A stretch of 64,000 bases of DNA. Source: Pseudomonas baetica. GTDB lineage: Bacteria > Pseudomonadota > Gammaproteobacteria > Pseudomonadales > Pseudomonadaceae. Under the pieces are notes generated by a model that was given only the letters and a program-made list of their open reading frames with translations, did no database searches and was not told the DNA's origin. The translations under genes and the position numbers were made by a program. The stretch spans positions 1 to 64,000 of the forward strand of contig NZ_JAIHLQ010000007.1 in the NCBI RefSeq assembly GCF_019733355.1, written 5' to 3'. Positions 38,643 to 53,059 of this stretch are shown piece by piece (position 1 is the first letter of the stretch; every line of letters starts with the position of its first letter).

Positions 38643-38754
38643 ACCCAAGCCCTAAACCCCTTGGCGTAAACGCCATTTTTCGGGCACAATGCACGCCGCT
38701 TTTGCCTGGCGCAGTTGCACCGGGCCATTCATTGGATACCGAGGGCTTTACTGC

Positions 38755-38973
38755 ATGTCGAAAGAAGACAGCTTCGAAATGGAAGGCACTGTCGTCGACA
38801 CCCTGCCCAACACCATGTTTCGTGTGGAGTTGGAAAATGGGCACGTCGTAACCGCGCATATTTCCGGCAAGATGCGCAAGAACTACATTCGTATTCTTAC
38901 CGGTGACAAAGTGCGCGTCGAGCTGACGCCCTATGACTTGAGCAAAGGGCGTATTACTTACCGCGCTCGCTAA
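38755..38973 (+). CDS. infA: Translation initiation factor IF-1
   Basis: A 72-residue OB-fold protein that binds the 30S A site. It starts [19 protein letters not shown] and ends GRITYRAR, as in other bacteria. Longer starts in the same frame are not supported. It lies between bpt and a strong terminator. Confidence 0.97.
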
Positions 38974-38988
38974 TCAAGTCAATACAAG

Positions 38989-39013
38989 ACGCCCGGCTTT
39001 GCCGGGCGTTTTT
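38989..39013 (+). terminator. Intrinsic terminator after infA
   Basis: Perfect 9-bp stem ACGCCCGGC / GCCGGGCGT with a 3-nt loop and a T run (39009-39013), 16 bp after the infA stop. Confidence 0.92.
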
Positions 39014-39894
39014 GTTTGTCTGCGGTTTTGGGATTTTGGGTTTGGGGGCATATCCGTTGCTGCGGGCGTTGCCGCTGGCGGTTTCGCTCTTACAGCGACT
39101 CACTTTTCCAAACGCCGAAAAGTAAGCAAAAGGCTTTGCCCCCGGCGTACGGCACTTCGCTGAGGCTCAGTGTTCCCTCGCTACGGTGTCCGCCTCCGGC
39201 TTGCTTCGCTGCACCTCCTCTCGATAAATGCGGCTTCGCCGCACGGCGCTGCGCGCCTACACCCCTGATGAACACCTTCGCTCGGCCTGCCGATGGGGGC
39301 AAAAGAGCAAAAGCAACATCAAAAGCCAAAGCCAAAGCCAAAGCCAAAGCCAAAGCAGATCAAAAGATCGCAGCCTTCGGCAGCTCCAGGGAATGAGAAC
39401 ACCCGCTAGAGCTTGGTCGACTGTCAGGCCGCCTTCGGGAGCAAGTCCCCTCACACAAATTGAACCAGGGTCACCAGCCAGAGCATGGTCGGCTGCCAGG
39501 CCGCCGTCGCCGGCAAGCGAGATCCCACAAAAAATGAGCACACCCCAAACGCGGCGCATGCCGCCCCACTCAACACAATGAGCGTTAGCTCGAGTAAAGC
39601 TCTTGATCTACAAGGCCCGTCGGCAGGCTGAGTGGAGGGATTGATCCGGGGGTGGGAGCGCAGCGACCGTTCGACGAAGTCGAACACATCGAGAGGAGGT
39701 GCAGCGAAGCAAACCGGAGGCGATGCCCCCGGATCAATTCCGGAGCGAAGGAACCCGAGCCACAGCGAGTGCCGTACGTCAGGGTAAAGCCTTTTGGGTT
39801 ACCTTTTCAGCGTTTGGAAAAGGTGACCCGCCGTAAGGGCGGAACCCCAAGACGCCGTTACCGCAGCAACGGATATACACCCACCCCCAGACAA
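39014..39894. repeat. Long imperfect inverted duplication between infA and clpA
   Basis: About 880 bp without a supported gene. The left arm (about 39015-39280) reappears inverted as the right arm (about 39620-39895). Matching blocks include ATATCCGTTGCTGCGG (39051-39066), CTTTTCCAAACGC, CAAAAGGCTTT, GTACGGCACT and TTGCTTCGCTGCACCTCC. Identity is clearly incomplete, so this is an old duplication. The spacer contains an AAAGCC hexamer array. Similar dispersed intergenic repeats are known in P. fluorescens genomes; the ORFs read across it are not credible genes. Confidence 0.7.
39322..39357. repeat. AAAGCC hexamer tandem array
   Basis: Five perfect AAAGCC copies and one AAAGCA, followed by GATCAAAAGATC. 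It sits in the spacer of the inverted duplication and could be variable in copy number through slippage. Confidence 0.85.
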
Positions 39895-39920
39895 CAAAAA
39901 AGGCGCCCGAAGGCGCCTTT
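39895..39920 (-). terminator. Intrinsic terminator after clpA
   Basis: On the minus strand AAAGGCGCC / GGCGCCTTT with a CGAA-type tetraloop, followed by a T run (A run at 39896-39901 on the plus strand). It starts 17 bp beyond the clpA stop. Confidence 0.88.
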
Positions 39921-39936
39921 CGCTTGCAACCGGCCG

Positions 39937-42207
39937 TCAGGCCATTTCAGCGGTAGTCTCGAAGTCGAAGGTCATCTCACCGTCCTTAATGTCGATGTGA
40001 ACCACACCGCCATGCTCGGCCAGTTCGCCAAACAGAATCTCCTCCGCCAACGGACGCTTGATCTTGTCCTGGATCAGACGCGCCATCGGGCGAGCACCCA
40101 TTGCCGCGTCATAACCACCCGCCGCCAGCCAACTACGCGCCGCGTCAGTCACCTCCAGCAACACGCGCTTGTCTTCCAACTGCGCCTGAAGTTCAGTAAG
40201 GAACTTGTCCACCACACTTTTGATGACCTCATGACTGAGGCGACCAAACTGGATAATGGTGTCCAGACGGTTGCGGAATTCCGGTGTGAAACTCTTCTTG
40301 ATCACTTCCATCGCATCAGACGAGTGGTCCTGATGAGTGAAACCGATCGAAGCACGAGCTGCCGTTTCGGCACCAGCGTTAGTGGTCATGATCACGATCA
40401 CGTTGCGGAAATCCGCTTTGCGCCCGTTGTTGTCGGTGAGCGTACCGTGGTCCATCACCTGCAGCAGCAGGTTGAAGACTTCCGGGTGCGCCTTCTCGAT
40501 TTCATCGAGCAGCAATACGCAGTGCGGCTGCTTGGTGATCGCCTCGGTCAACAGACCGCCCTGATCGAAGCCGACATAACCTGGAGGGGCACCAATCAGA
40601 CGCGATACGGTGTGACGCTCCATATATTCGGACATGTCGAAGCGAACCAGTTCGATCCCCAACGCCTTGGCCAGTTGGCGCGCGGCTTCGGTTTTACCAA
40701 CACCGGTAGGCCCTGCGAACAGGAACGAACCCACCGGTTTGTCAGGCGACTTGAGGCCTGCACGGGACAGCTTGATCGCAGTTGACAGCGAATCGATCGC
40801 CGCGTCCTGACCAAACACCGTCAGCTTCAGGTCACGCTCCAGGTTGCGCAGCAGTTCTTTGTCGGAACTGGTGACATGTTTCGGCGGAATCCGCGCGATC
40901 TTCGCCACGATATCTTCAACCTGCGGCACTTCGATACGCTTCACACGCTTCTCGATCGGCTGCAGACGCTGGTAGGCACCCGCCTCGTCGATCACGTCGA
41001 TGGCCTTGTCCGGCATGTGTCGGTCATTGATGTAACGCGATGCCAGCTCAGCAGCTGCGCGCAACGATTCATCGCTGTACTCGATGTTATGGTGCGCCTC
41101 GAAACGACCTTTCAGGCCGCGCAGGATACCGATGGTGTCTTCCACCGACGGCTCGACGACATCGACCTTCTGGAAGCGACGCGCCAAGGCACGATCCTTC
41201 TCGAAGATGCCGCGAAATTCCTGGAACGTGGTCGAGCCAATGCAGCGAATGTCGCCAGACGACAGCAGCGGCTTGAGCAGGTTCGAAGCGTCCATGACGC
41301 CACCGGACGCAGCGCCAGCACCAATGATGGTGTGAATCTCGTCGATGAACAGGATCGCCTGAGGACGTTTTTTCAGCTCATTGAGCAACGCCTTGAAGCG
41401 CTTCTCGAAATCACCGCGATATTTGGTGCCCGCGAGCAGAGCACCGAGATCGAGCGAGTAAACAACGCTGCTGGCCAACAGATCAGGGACCTGGTTGTCG
41501 ACAATGCGCTTGGCCAAGCCTTCGGCAATTGCGGTTTTACCCACGCCTGCCTCGCCGACCAACAGCGGATTGTTTTTGCGCCGCCGCGCCAGGATCTGCG
41601 CCACACGCTCGACTTCCGACTCACGGCCGACCAGCGGATCAATCCGCCCCTGACGCGCGAGTTCGTTGAGGTTGCTGGCATAAGCATCCAGAGGATTGCC
41701 TGAAGAAGAAGACTCACCGCCCTCGTCGTCCTGCATGTCTTGCTCACCTTCAGAGTGATCGCCATGCCCCGGCACTTTGGAAATGCCGTGAGCGATGTAA
41801 TTGACGACATCGATGCGCGCAACGCTCTGCTGTTTCAGCAGAAACACTGCCTGACTCTCTTGCTCACTGAAGATTGCAACCAGCACATTGGCGCCAGTCA
41901 CTTCGCGTTTGCCCGAGCTCTGTACGTGAAAAACAGCACGCTGCAGTACACGTTGGAAGCCCAGGGTTGGCTGGGTTTCGCGATCTTCGTCGTGAACGGG
42001 GATCAATGGCGTGGTGGAGTCGATGAACTCCTGCAGGTCATGCTTGAGTTTGTCGAGGTTTGCGCCGCAGGCACGCAAAACGGTGGCGGCAGCCTCATTG
42101 TCCAATAAGGCCAACAGGAGGTGTTCGACGGTCATGAACTCATGACGCTTCGAACGAGCCTCCTTGAAGGCAAGATTGAGGGTGACTTCGAGCTCGCGGT
42201 TTAACAT
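39937..42207 (-). CDS. clpA: ATP-dependent Clp protease ATP-binding subunit ClpA
   Basis: A 756-residue AAA+ unfoldase that feeds ClpP. It has the N-terminal double-helical domain that binds ClpS (about 1-145), a first AAA+ module with Walker [14 protein letters not shown], and a second with [12 protein letters not shown]. The linker with [15 protein letters not shown] is acidic and serine-rich. It lies 30 bp downstream of clpS on the same strand, so adaptor and unfoldase are made together. Confidence 0.96.
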   Translation of the reverse strand: MLNRELEVTLNLAFKEARSKRHEFMTVEHLLLALLDNEAAATVLRACGANLDKLKHDLQEFIDSTTPLIPVHDEDRETQPTLGFQRVLQRAVFHVQSSGKREVTGANVLVAIFSEQESQAVFLLKQQSVARIDVVNYIAHGISKVPGHGDHSEGEQDMQDDEGGESSSSGNPLDAYASNLNELARQGRIDPLVGRESEVERVAQILARRRKNNPLLVGEAGVGKTAIAEGLAKRIVDNQVPDLLASSVVYSLDLGALLAGTKYRGDFEKRFKALLNELKKRPQAILFIDEIHTIIGAGAASGGVMDASNLLKPLLSSGDIRCIGSTTFQEFRGIFEKDRALARRFQKVDVVEPSVEDTIGILRGLKGRFEAHHNIEYSDESLRAAAELASRYINDRHMPDKAIDVIDEAGAYQRLQPIEKRVKRIEVPQVEDIVAKIARIPPKHVTSSDKELLRNLERDLKLTVFGQDAAIDSLSTAIKLSRAGLKSPDKPVGSFLFAGPTGVGKTEAARQLAKALGIELVRFDMSEYMERHTVSRLIGAPPGYVGFDQGGLLTEAITKQPHCVLLLDEIEKAHPEVFNLLLQVMDHGTLTDNNGRKADFRNVIVIMTTNAGAETAARASIGFTHQDHSSDAMEVIKKSFTPEFRNRLDTIIQFGRLSHEVIKSVVDKFLTELQAQLEDKRVLLEVTDAARSWLAAGGYDAAMGARPMARLIQDKIKRPLAEEILFGELAEHGGVVHIDIKDGEMTFDFETTAEMA

Positions 42208-42237
42208 AGCTTCACCTCATACCCAAGTGGTCGGCGA

Positions 42238-42621
42238 TTAACCGTCCTTCTCGATTTCACAGAGTAGCGGATGCTGGCTTTCCCTGGCGTACTGGTTGAC
42301 CTGCATGGCCTTTGTCTCGGCGATGTCGCGGGTAAACACTCCACATACTGCCCGCCCTTCTGTATGGACGGCCAGCATGACCTTGGTCGCCAGCTCGCGA
42401 TTCAGGTTAAAAAACACCTCGAGCACTTCGACGACGAAATCCATCGGTGTGTAGTCATCGTTGAACAAAACCACCTTGTACATCGGCGGCGCCTGTAACG
42501 CAGGCTTTGCTTCCTGAACAGCAACGCCTGCCGAATCGTCGTCGTGCTCCTCTGGAAGATCCTTTTGGAGAAGCGGGCGATCCTGATTGAATGTTAGTCG
42601 AATCTGGCTGATTGCATGCAT
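42238..42621 (-). CDS. clpS: ClpA adaptor ClpS (N-recognin)
   Basis: A 127-residue adaptor that binds N-terminal Leu, Phe, Trp or Tyr and delivers such proteins to ClpAP. The core [23 protein letters not shown] (residues about 45-67) forms the hydrophobic pocket with NDD-TPM and the downstream [21 protein letters not shown]. The acidic N-terminal extension engages ClpA. It is divergent from cspD. Confidence 0.95.
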   Translation of the reverse strand: MHAISQIRLTFNQDRPLLQKDLPEEHDDDSAGVAVQEAKPALQAPPMYKVVLFNDDYTPMDFVVEVLEVFFNLNRELATKVMLAVHTEGRAVCGVFTRDIAETKAMQVNQYARESQHPLLCEIEKDG

Positions 42622-42845
42622 GGAAAGAAAGGTTCGTCAGTTGTGCAAATACAGTGGTGGGGGCGGCTGCACACGTTTTCAACTCCGACTGCCCGGTCAC
42701 CTTGACTATCGGGAAAACGGTGTTACAACCAATAGAGCCCACAGTGGGTAAAAAAGATCCGCGGAGTCAATCCTTTTAACGGATTAGATTGCGGATGTCC
42801 TGGATGATACTCCAGCGTTGGAGTCTGTTGCAGAGGGATTTGAGC

Positions 42846-43136
42846 ATGGCTGTCGTCGGCAAGGTGAAATGGTTCAACAATGCCAAGGGGTTCGGGTTCA
42901 TCAATACCGACACCCGTGAAGGTCGAGACGAGGCTGGTAAAGAAATTGATTTCTTTGCGCACTACTCCGCCATTGAAATGGACGGGTATAAAACCCTCAA
43001 GGCTGGGCAGGCCGTAAGCTTCGTGATCGCTCAGGGCCCCAAAGGCCTGCACGCGGTCAATATTACAGCGGTCGTAGCCACAGAAGAAAAAGAAACGGTC
43101 CCGGACACCTTTCGAGAACAAAAAGTTACCAGCTGA
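42846..43136 (+). CDS. cspD: Cold shock-like protein CspD
   Basis: A 96-residue single-stranded nucleic-acid-binding protein of the cold shock family. RNP1 is KGFGFI near residue 14. The RNP2 segment reads DFFAHY rather than the usual VFVHF, and an insertion [12 protein letters not shown] precedes it, as in CspD. CspD inhibits replication in stationary phase in E. coli. The ATG has a GAGGGA ribosome binding site. Divergent from clpS. Confidence 0.93.
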   Translation: MAVVGKVKWFNNAKGFGFINTDTREGRDEAGKEIDFFAHYSAIEMDGYKTLKAGQAVSFVIAQGPKGLHAVNITAVVATEEKETVPDTFREQKVTS

Positions 43137-43157
43137 CGCGTCAAAACCTTCAGCCAT

Positions 43158-43197
43158 AAAAAACCGCCCCTCTATTATCCGAGAGGGGCGGTTTTTT
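43158..43197. terminator. Bidirectional terminator between cspD and icd
   Basis: Perfect 10-bp stem CCGCCCCTCT / AGAGGGGCGG with an 8-nt loop, flanked by an A run on the left and a T run on the right, so it works for both convergent genes. Confidence 0.93.
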
Positions 43198-43212
43198 GCA
43201 TGCTTGCAGTTC

Positions 43213-44469
43213 TTACATATGCGAGATCAGCGCATCACCGAAGCCCGAAGACGACACCAGTTTGGCCCCATCCATCAGACGCTCGAAGTCATAAGTCACG
43301 GTCTTGGCACTGATGGCGCCGTTGGTGCCCTTGATGATCAGATCCGCCGCTTCGGTCCAGCCCATGTGACGCAGCATCATTTCTGCCGAGAGAATCAGCG
43401 AACCCGGGTTGACCTGATCCTTGCCGGCGTACTTCGGCGCAGTACCGTGGGTGGCTTCGAACATCGCTACGGTGTCGGACAGGTTAGCGCCCGGCGCGAT
43501 ACCGATACCGCCCACTTCCGCCGCCAGAGCGTCGGAGAGGTAGTCGCCATTGAGGTTTAGGGTGGCGATCACATCGTATTCGGCCGGGCGCAGCAGGATT
43601 TGCTGGAGCATGGCGTCGGCAATGGCATCCTTGACGATCACGTTCTTGCCGGTTTTCGGGTTCTTGAACTGCATCCACGGACCCCCGTCGAGCAGGGTCG
43701 CGCCGAACTCTTCGGCGGCCACTTCGTAGGCCCATTCCTTGAAGGCACCTTCGGTGAACTTCATGATGTTGCCTTTGTGCACGATAGTCAGCGAATCGCG
43801 GTCGTTATCGACCACATACTGCAGAGCCTTGCGCGCCAGGCGCTTGGTGCCCTCGAGGGAAACCGGCTTGACGCCGATACCGCAGTTTTCGTCGAAACGG
43901 ATCTTGGTGACGCCCATTTCTTCTTTAAGGAATTTGATGACCTTGGTGGCTTCCGGCGAACCGGCCTTCCATTCGATGCCAGCGTAGATATCCTCGGAGT
44001 TCTCGCGAAAGATGGTCATGTCGACGTCGCCAGGCTTTTTCACCGGGCTTGGCACGCCCTCGAACCAGCGCACCGGACGCAGGCAGACGTACAAATCGAG
44101 TTGCTGACGCAGAGCCACGTTCAGCGAGCGGATGCCGCCACCGACCGGGGTGGTCAGCGGGCCCTTGATGGAAACCACGTAATCCTTGACTGCGTCGAGC
44201 GTTTCCTGAGGCAGCCAAGTGTCCTGATCGTAAACCTGAGTGGCTTTTTCCCCGGCGAAGACTTCCATCCAGGAAATCTTGCGTTTGCCGCCGTATGCCT
44301 TTTGAACTGCAGCATCGACAACCTTGATCATCACCGGGCTGATGTCAACACCAATGCCGTCACCTTCGATGAAGGGGATGATCGGGTTATCTGGAACATT
44401 GAGAGAATGGTCTGCATTGACGGTGATTTTGTCGCCGACGGCTGGAACCTGAATCTTCTTGTAACCCAT
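43213..44469 (-). CDS. icd: NADP-dependent isocitrate dehydrogenase (dimeric type)
   Basis: A 418-residue TCA-cycle enzyme converting isocitrate to 2-oxoglutarate. The isocitrate-binding serine loop [12 protein letters not shown] contains Ser115, the site phosphorylated by AceK in E. coli. [14 protein letters not shown] and the cofactor segment [17 protein letters not shown] are typical of the NADP enzyme. The start at 44469 has a GGAG ribosome binding site; the open frame runs further upstream. Divergent from the monomeric idh. Confidence 0.96.
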   Translation of the reverse strand: MGYKKIQVPAVGDKITVNADHSLNVPDNPIIPFIEGDGIGVDISPVMIKVVDAAVQKAYGGKRKISWMEVFAGEKATQVYDQDTWLPQETLDAVKDYVVSIKGPLTTPVGGGIRSLNVALRQQLDLYVCLRPVRWFEGVPSPVKKPGDVDMTIFRENSEDIYAGIEWKAGSPEATKVIKFLKEEMGVTKIRFDENCGIGVKPVSLEGTKRLARKALQYVVDNDRDSLTIVHKGNIMKFTEGAFKEWAYEVAAEEFGATLLDGGPWMQFKNPKTGKNVIVKDAIADAMLQQILLRPAEYDVIATLNLNGDYLSDALAAEVGGIGIAPGANLSDTVAMFEATHGTAPKYAGKDQVNPGSLILSAEMMLRHMGWTEAADLIIKGTNGAISAKTVTYDFERLMDGAKLVSSSGFGDALISHM

Positions 44470-47175
<2,706 letters not shown>

Positions 47176-47194
47176 GGTTGTAAAGGGAACATCA

Positions 47195-47226
47195 CAAACC
47201 CCGGCCCAGTGCCGGGGTTTGTTTTT
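47195..47226 (+). terminator. Intrinsic terminator after idh
   Basis: Perfect 11-bp stem CAAACCCCGGC / GCCGGGGTTTG with a 5-nt loop and a T run, 20 bp after the idh stop. Confidence 0.93.
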
Positions 47227-47265
47227 GTGGCGTTTGCACCCATTTATCTTTGAAATACAAACCAA

Positions 47266-47355
47266 TGTGGGAGCGGGCTTGCTCGCGAATGCGTCGGTTC
47301 AGCCAATAAAGATTTTGAATGACAAACCGCTTTCGCGAGCAAGCCCGCTCCCACA
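47266..47355. repeat. REPIN: inverted pair of REP palindromes
   Basis: REP units at 47266-47289 and 47332-47355, of the GCGGGCTTGCTCG subtype, 42 bp apart, just after the idh terminator and before nudJ. Confidence 0.92.
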
Positions 47356-47392
47356 AGGGATTGGGCTTCAACCAATAAATTGAGGAAGGTTT

Positions 47393-47839
47393 ATGGACTG
47401 GCTCCCCCACATCACCGTCGCCACCATCGTCGAGGACAACGGCCGCTTCCTGATGGTCGAAGAGCACAAAGCCGGGCGCAACGTACTGAATCAGCCCGCC
47501 GGCCATCTCGACCCGAACGAAACCCTGATCGAAGCCGCCATCCGCGAAACCCTTGAGGAAACCGGCTGGGACGTCGAACCGACCGGTGTGATCGGCATTT
47601 ACCTGTACACCGCACCGAGCAACGGTGTGACCTACCAACGCGTGTGCTTCAGCGCCAAAGCCGTGGAGCACCACCCGGATTACCAGCTCGACGACGGCAT
47701 CGTCGGCGCCAAGTGGCTGACCCGCGACGAATTAATCGCCCAGCGCGATAACTGGCGCAGCGAGCTGATCATCCGCTGCATCGATGACTATCTGGCCGGC
47801 CATCACTTCGGCCTCGAACTGATCCGCCCTTCTCTTTAG
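47393..47839 (+). CDS. nudJ: Nudix phosphatase NudJ
   Basis: A 148-residue Nudix hydrolase. The Nudix box is GHLDPNETLIEAAIRETLEE followed by TGW (about residues 37-60). In E. coli the orthologue dephosphorylates HMP-PP and nucleotides and lies directly before mnmA, as here, which supports the name. A GAGGAAGG ribosome binding site precedes the ATG. Confidence 0.9.
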   Translation: MDWLPHITVATIVEDNGRFLMVEEHKAGRNVLNQPAGHLDPNETLIEAAIRETLEETGWDVEPTGVIGIYLYTAPSNGVTYQRVCFSAKAVEHHPDYQLDDGIVGAKWLTRDELIAQRDNWRSELIIRCIDDYLAGHHFGLELIRPSL

Positions 47840-47898
47840 CCTTGAGGCCGTGAGCCTGATAGAATCGCGTCCTTTTTCAAGACACTCATTGAATCCCT

Positions 47899-49023
47899 AT
47901 GCGTGATCCAGCCCCTTCTGACACATCCAAGAAGCGCGTCATTGTCGGCATGTCCGGCGGCGTGGACTCTTCCGTTTCCGCTCTTCTGCTGATCGAGCAG
48001 GGCTTTGAAGTGGAAGGCCTGTTCATGAAGAACTGGGAAGAAGACGACGGAACGGAATATTGCACCGCCATGGACGACCTGGCGGACGCTCAGGCCGTGT
48101 GCGACAAGATCGGCATCAAGCTGCACACTGCCAACTTCGCCGCCGAGTACTGGGACAACGTGTTCGAGCACTTCCTGGCCGAATACAAGGCCGGGCGCAC
48201 GCCGAACCCGGACATCCTGTGCAACCGCGAGATCAAGTTCAAGGCGTTCCTCGACTACGCCATGATGCTCGGCGCCGAGCTGATCGCCACCGGCCACTAC
48301 GTGCGCCGCCGTGACATCGATGGCCGCACCGAACTGCTCAAGGGCCTCGATCCGAACAAGGATCAAAGCTACTTCCTTCACGCCGTCGGCGGCGAACAGA
48401 TCGCCAAGACCCTGTTCCCGGTCGGTGAACTGGAAAAGCCTGAAGTGCGCGCAATTGCCGAAAAATACGAGCTGGCGACCGCCAAAAAGAAGGATTCCAC
48501 CGGGATCTGCTTTATCGGCGAGCGTCGTTTCAGCGACTTCCTCAAGCAATACCTGCCGGCACAACCGGGCGAGATCAAAACCACCGAAGGCGAAGTCATC
48601 GGCCGTCACCACGGCTTGATGTACCACACCATCGGCCAGCGCCAGGGCCTCGGCATTGGCGGCTTGAAAGATGCCGGCGATGAGCCGTGGTACGTGCTGC
48701 GCAAGGATCTGGACAACAACGAACTGATCGTCGGCCAGGGCAACAACCACCCATGGCTGTTTTCCAGCGCCCTGCTCGCATCCGAAATCTATTGGGTCAA
48801 CCCGATCGATCTGAGCCAGCCGCTGCGCCTGACCGCCAAAGTGCGTTACCGCCAAAGCGACCAGGCCTGCACCCTGGAGAAAACCGCCAGCGGTTACCGC
48901 GCCGTGTTCGACGAACCGCAACGCGCGGTCACGCCGGGCCAGTCCGTGGTGTTCTATGACGGTGAAATCTGCCTCGGTGGCGGCGTGATCGAAGTCGCCG
49001 AGCCGTGGAGCGGCCAGGCATGA
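47899..49023 (+). CDS. mnmA: tRNA-specific 2-thiouridylase MnmA
   Basis: A 374-residue enzyme that adenylates and thiolates uridine 34 of tRNA-Lys, -Glu and -Gln. The PP-loop GMSGGVDSS is near residues 17-25; the two catalytic cysteines are in [11 protein letters not shown] (about 101) and [10 protein letters not shown] (about 200). It receives persulfide from TusE. It overlaps hflD by four bases. Confidence 0.96.
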   Translation: MRDPAPSDTSKKRVIVGMSGGVDSSVSALLLIEQGFEVEGLFMKNWEEDDGTEYCTAMDDLADAQAVCDKIGIKLHTANFAAEYWDNVFEHFLAEYKAGRTPNPDILCNREIKFKAFLDYAMMLGAELIATGHYVRRRDIDGRTELLKGLDPNKDQSYFLHAVGGEQIAKTLFPVGELEKPEVRAIAEKYELATAKKKDSTGICFIGERRFSDFLKQYLPAQPGEIKTTEGEVIGRHHGLMYHTIGQRQGLGIGGLKDAGDEPWYVLRKDLDNNELIVGQGNNHPWLFSSALLASEIYWVNPIDLSQPLRLTAKVRYRQSDQACTLEKTASGYRAVFDEPQRAVTPGQSVVFYDGEICLGGGVIEVAEPWSGQA

Positions 49024-49643
49024 ACCCGACTCAGGAGCAACTGACGGCGCTGGGCGGCGTGTTTCTCGCTGCCGTGCTGGTCGACCGGATCGCCAAGACC
49101 GGCCAGACCAACGAGGCCGGCCTGAGCTGCATGCTCGGCAGCCTGCTGGTGCGCGACCCGAAAGACACGCTGGACGTGTACGGCGGCGACGATATCAATC
49201 TGCGCGAAGGCTACCGCGCACTGATCGGCGCGCTTGAACGCGACCCGAGCACCTTGCAGCGCGAGCCGCTGCGCTATGCCCTGTCGATGCTCGGCCTTGA
49301 ACGGCAACTGGCCAAGCGTGACGACATGCTCGACACCATCGGCAAGCGCCTGCCGCAGATCCAGTCGCAGGTCGAGCACTTCGGTCCGGCCCACGAAAAT
49401 GTGGTTGCCGCGTGCGGCGCGCTGTACCAAGACACCCTGAGCACCCTGCGCCAGCGGATTCAGGTGCATGGCGACATGCGCAACCTGCAACAGCCGAGCA
49501 ATGCCTCGAAAATCCGTGCCCTGCTCTTGGCCGGCATCCGTTCAGCTCGCCTGTGGCGTCAGCTCGGTGGGCATCGCTGGCAGTTGGTGATCAGCCGGCG
49601 CAAGCTGCTCAAAGAGCTGTATCCGTTGATGCGCAGCGAGTAA
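49020..49643 (+). CDS. hflD: High frequency lysogenization protein HflD homologue
   Basis: A 207-residue helical protein (DUF489) that in E. coli lies between mnmA and purB, as it does here. It is membrane-associated and was first found through phage lambda lysogeny; its cellular role is unknown. Beginning [22 protein letters not shown], with an ATGA overlap with mnmA, its start is well defined. Confidence 0.93.
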   Translation: MNPTQEQLTALGGVFLAAVLVDRIAKTGQTNEAGLSCMLGSLLVRDPKDTLDVYGGDDINLREGYRALIGALERDPSTLQREPLRYALSMLGLERQLAKRDDMLDTIGKRLPQIQSQVEHFGPAHENVVAACGALYQDTLSTLRQRIQVHGDMRNLQQPSNASKIRALLLAGIRSARLWRQLGGHRWQLVISRRKLLKELYPLMRSE

Positions 49644-49684
49644 ATCGCCGCGCAATAGAAAGCTTTGTAGTCTGTAACGCGTAA

Positions 49685-51142
<1,458 letters not shown>

Positions 51143-51164
51143 TCGACCGCTTGACCCGTTTGAG

Positions 51165-51189
51165 ACGCCCGGCCGCGCCGGGCGTTTTT
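51165..51189 (+). terminator. Intrinsic terminator after purB
   Basis: Perfect 9-bp stem ACGCCCGGC / GCCGGGCGT with a 3-nt loop and T run, 22 bp after the purB stop. Its stem is identical to that after infA. Confidence 0.92.
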
Positions 51190-51228
51190 ATTCCCGTCTG
51201 AAAAGTGCTTTTTTTCAATAGGTTACAT

Positions 51229-52398
51229 ATGAATTCCGATATTCCTCTTCAACTTCTGGGCGGCCTCACGGCGCGCGAATTCCTGCGTGACTACTGGCAG
51301 AAAAAGCCACTGCTGATCCGTCAGGCGATTCCTGATTTCGAAAGCCCGATCGACGCCGACGAACTGGCCGGCCTGGCCCTGGAAGAAGAAGTCGAGTCGC
51401 GCCTGGTGATCGAGCACGGCGAGCGCCCATGGGAACTGCGCCGCGGCCCGTTCGCTGAAGACGAATTCAGCAAGCTGCCGGAAAAAGAGTGGACTCTGCT
51501 CGTTCAGGCAGTCGATCAATTCGTGCCGGAAGTCAGCGAACTGCTGGAAAACTTCCGCTTCCTGCCGAGTTGGCGCGTTGACGACGTGATGATCAGCTTC
51601 GCCGCTCCCGGTGGCAGCGTGGGGCCGCACTTCGACAACTACGACGTGTTCCTGCTGCAAGGTCACGGCAAGCGCAACTGGAAAATCGGCCAGATGTGCG
51701 ACTCCGAGAGCCCGCTGCTGCAACACGCGGATCTGCGCATCCTCGCCGAATTCCACGAAACCGAAGAGTGGGTTCTGGAACCGGGCGACATGCTCTACCT
51801 GCCGCCGCGCCTGGCCCACTGCGGCGTGGCCGTGGATAACTGCATGACCTATTCGGTCGGCTTCCGCGCCCCAAGCGCCTCTGAAGTACTGACCCACTTC
51901 ACCGACTTCCTCAGCCAGTTCCTGACCGATGAAGAGCGCTACACCGATGCCGACGCGCAACCGGCGACCGATCCGCACCAGATTCAACACGATGCACTGG
52001 ATCGCCTGAAGAGCCTGCTCGCCGAGCACATGAGCGACGAGCGCCTGCTGCTGACCTGGTTCGGCCAATACATGACCGAGCCACGCTACCCGGAACTCGT
52101 GGCCGGCCCGGAAGACGTCGAAGAAGAAGACTTCCTCAGCGCCCTGCAGGATGGTGCCGTATTGATCCGTAACCCGAGCGCACGCCTGGCCTGGTCGGAA
52201 GTCGATGACGATTTGCTGCTGTTCGCCAGCGGCCAGAGCCGTTATCTGCCGGGCAAATTGCGCGAACTGCTGAAACTGATCTGCGCCGCCGACGCCTTAC
52301 ACACCGACAACCTCGGCGAGTGGCTGAACGACGAAGACGGTCGTGGCCTGCTGTGCGAACTGGTCAAGCAAGGCAGCCTGGGGTTTGCCGATGAATAA
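51229..52398 (+). CDS. roxA: Ribosomal oxygenase RoxA (JmjC, YcfD family)
   Basis: A 389-residue iron(II)/2-oxoglutarate oxygenase that hydroxylates an arginine of ribosomal protein L16 in E. coli. The iron ligands are His134 and Asp136 in VGPHFDNYDVF and the histidine of LPPRLAHCGVAV. The C-terminal part holds the dimerisation and winged-helix domains. The start MNSDIPLQLLGG (51229) is preferred over an upstream ATG at 51205. It overlaps the GNAT gene by eight bases. Confidence 0.92.
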   Translation: MNSDIPLQLLGGLTAREFLRDYWQKKPLLIRQAIPDFESPIDADELAGLALEEEVESRLVIEHGERPWELRRGPFAEDEFSKLPEKEWTLLVQAVDQFVPEVSELLENFRFLPSWRVDDVMISFAAPGGSVGPHFDNYDVFLLQGHGKRNWKIGQMCDSESPLLQHADLRILAEFHETEEWVLEPGDMLYLPPRLAHCGVAVDNCMTYSVGFRAPSASEVLTHFTDFLSQFLTDEERYTDADAQPATDPHQIQHDALDRLKSLLAEHMSDERLLLTWFGQYMTEPRYPELVAGPEDVEEEDFLSALQDGAVLIRNPSARLAWSEVDDDLLLFASGQSRYLPGKLRELLKLICAADALHTDNLGEWLNDEDGRGLLCELVKQGSLGFADE

Positions 52399-52816
52399 AA
52401 TTCGCGTACGTGTCGCAGACTGGCAGAAGGACATCGCCGAGATCCGGCGCATTCGTGAAACGGTGTTTATCGCCGAACAATCGGTTCCACCCGAGCTTGA
52501 ATGGGACGCCGATGACGCGACCGCCGTGCATTTTCTGGCATTCGAAGGCGACTTTCCGATCGGCACTGCACGCCTGCTGCCCGATGGGCACATTGGCCGG
52601 GTTTCGGTGCTGAAAGACTGGCGTGGCATGAAGGTCGGTGACGCCCTGATGCAAGCGGTCATCGCTGAAGCTGAAGAGCGCGGCCTGAAGCAGCAGATGC
52701 TCAGCGCACAAGTGCAGGCCACGGCGTTCTATGAGCGCCTGGGTTTCAGCCTGGTCAGTGAAGAATTCCTGGAAGCAGGGATTCCGCATGTCGATATGGT
52801 TCGCCATTCGGCTTAA
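52391..52816 (+). CDS. GNAT-family N-acetyltransferase
   Basis: A 141-residue ElaA-like acetyltransferase. Early residues RRIRETVFIAEQSVPPELEWD and the acetyl-CoA motif GRVSVLKDWRGMKVGDALMQAV are typical. The acceptor is unknown. The ATG at 52391 overlaps the end of roxA, so it is translationally coupled to the ribosomal oxygenase; a ribosomal or translation-related target is possible but not shown. Confidence 0.9.
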   Translation: MNKIRVRVADWQKDIAEIRRIRETVFIAEQSVPPELEWDADDATAVHFLAFEGDFPIGTARLLPDGHIGRVSVLKDWRGMKVGDALMQAVIAEAEERGLKQQMLSAQVQATAFYERLGFSLVSEEFLEAGIPHVDMVRHSA

Positions 52817-52831
52817 GACCGCGGCGCGGCT

Positions 52832-52924
52832 TTCGCTAGCAGGCTCGCCCCCACACTGGATCTGTGCCTGACGCACAATTTGTGTCCGCTGGAGATCTAC
52901 TGTGGGAGCGAGCCTGCTCGCGAA
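52832..52924. repeat. REPIN: inverted pair, left arm mutated
   Basis: REP units at 52832-52855 (with TTCGCTAGC and CGCCCCC changes) and 52901-52924 (intact), 45 bp apart. It lies between the GNAT gene and the secretin-domain gene. Confidence 0.88.
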
Positions 52925-53059
52925 GAGGCCAGCAAGAACACCACAAAACGCCCTGCCATTCTCGGATGCCGGGGCGTTTTGCTGTCTACGATTCAACTTG
53001 CCCCACCCCAGGCCGACAAACTGGCAATATCAAGCCTTCCGAAAGCGGAGATAACGGAC

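Noticed and set aside
39228..39687. Open frames of about 80-120 residues in the infA-clpA gap
   Set aside because: They run through the inverted repeat and the AAAGCC array, give low-complexity proteins such as SQSQSQ and LWLWLW tracts, and lack ribosome binding sites.
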